A DNA stretch of 6,016 bases from JACMLD01 sp036500065 (GTDB taxonomy: Bacteria > Bacteroidota > Bacteroidia > Chitinophagales > Chitinophagaceae): the NCBI GenBank assembly GCA_036500065.1, contig DASYCT010000251.1, positions 1 through 6,016 on the forward strand. Reading direction: 5' to 3'. Below, one piece after another: positions 5,817-6,016 of this stretch. The position numbers and the translations under genes were made by a program. Numbering within the stretch: position 1 is the stretch's first letter; every line of letters begins with the position of its first letter. The notes beneath the pieces were generated by a model that saw only the letters and a list, made by a program, of their open reading frames with translations, was not told where the DNA came from and did no database searches.

Positions 5817-5824
5817 TATCTTTT
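5817..5824 (+). promoter_or_regulatory. Candidate -7 box of the receptor gene
   Basis: TATCTTTT matches seven of eight positions of TAnnTTTG and would place transcription start about 25 bases before the ATG at 5855. No TTTG lies at the -33 distance, consistent with an activator-dependent promoter but equally with a chance match in A/T-rich DNA. Confidence 0.3.
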
Positions 5825-5854
5825 TTAAAAGCTTTCCAAAGTAAACTAACAATT

Positions 5855-6016
5855 ATGACGATTAAACGATTGCTTCGCGGCTCTTTGCTGCTGATCCTTT
5901 GTGTACTTTTCACACATGTGCTGCTCGCGCAAAACAAAACCATTACAGGTAAGATTACGGATTCAAAAGACGGTTCCCCAATCGTGGGTGCTACTGTTCA
6001 GCCCAAGGGTTCCAAA
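5855..6016 (+). CDS. N-terminus of a probable SusC/RagA-type TonB-dependent outer membrane receptor (partial)
   Basis: Only the first 54 codons are in the window and the frame is open at the edge. Residues 1-25 form a clear signal peptide: basic KRLLR (4-8), a hydrophobic core SLLLILCVLF (10-19) and a likely cut after LLA (23-25), before Gln26. What follows, KTITGKITDSKDGSPIVGAT (28-47), is the opening of a carboxypeptidase-regulatory-like beta-sandwich domain (PF13715 type). In Bacteroidota this domain, directly after a signal peptide, most often heads SusC/RagA receptors, which import glycans or other large nutrients across the outer membrane with a SusD partner. Other surface proteins and plain TonB receptors can start the same way, so the family call rests on N-terminal style and the divergent AraC-type regulator. 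The start ATG has no Shine-Dalgarno site but an A-rich leader. The plug, barrel and any susD lie beyond the window. Confidence 0.75.
   Translation, partial: MTIKRLLRGSLLLILCVLFTHVLLAQNKTITGKITDSKDGSPIVGATVQPKGSK

Larger units (their letters stand above)
5424..5854. other. A/T-rich divergent regulatory region between the AraC regulator and the receptor gene
   Basis: This 431-base stretch carries no supportable gene. It is distinctly richer in A and T than its neighbours, mainly at 5450-5630, with several T or A runs. From left to right it holds a palindrome over a -7-like box for the AraC gene (5430-5451), three phased TTAAT copies (5456-5481), a 15-base direct repeat with 21-base period (5554-5589), a nine-base direct repeat with 17-base period (5768-5793) and a -7-like box for the receptor gene (5817-5824). 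It is unusually long for two promoters alone, which agrees with multi-site regulation or a long untranslated leader for the receptor gene. Confidence 0.7.

Overview
The window looks like ordinary chromosome from a member of the Bacteroidota, most likely of the Chitinophagaceae/Chitinophaga type. This is inferred from protein style: a Bacteroidota-like LigA, a NUDIX/winged-helix regulator, an N-terminus typical of SusC/RagA receptors, A/T-rich leaders with no clear Shine-Dalgarno sites at most starts, and several sequences resembling the Bacteroidota -7 box TAnnTTTG. No taxonomic search was possible.

Layout, left to right. Positions 1-39 hold a plus-strand terminator-like hairpin whose T-run overlaps the stop codon of a minus-strand DUF2461 gene (38-703). 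A strong minus-strand terminator (741-785) separates that gene from a minus-strand gene at 803-1369. That gene encodes a NUMOD4/HNH homing-endonuclease-like protein with a C-terminal helix-turn-helix and an apparently degraded active site. A gap of 191 bases follows, with a 17-base palindrome. Then comes ligA on the minus strand (1561-3663), a complete NAD-dependent DNA ligase. Divergent from ligA is a plus-strand NUDIX-domain transcriptional regulator (3815-4552), which converges with only 13 bases to spare on an AraC-family regulator (4566-5423, minus). A 431-base A/T-rich region (5424-5854) separates the AraC gene from the start of a divergent, secreted, probably SusC/RagA-type TonB-dependent outer membrane receptor. 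That receptor is cut off by the window end (5855 onward).

How the genes may work together. The left two thirds are independent single genes: housekeeping ligA, a conserved protein of unknown function, and a selfish-element-derived DNA-binding protein. The right third looks like the regulatory edge of a nutrient-uptake locus. The AraC regulator has an intact cupin-type ligand domain and is divergent from the receptor gene. The shared intergenic region contains a palindrome over the presumed araC-type promoter, an exact 15-base direct repeat with 21-base period, and a 9-base direct repeat with 17-base period just upstream of a candidate receptor promoter. These are the best leads in the window. 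I do not see a CRISPR array, tRNA, rRNA, insertion sequence, toxin-antitoxin pair or recognisable defence system, and I see no convincing new multi-gene system.
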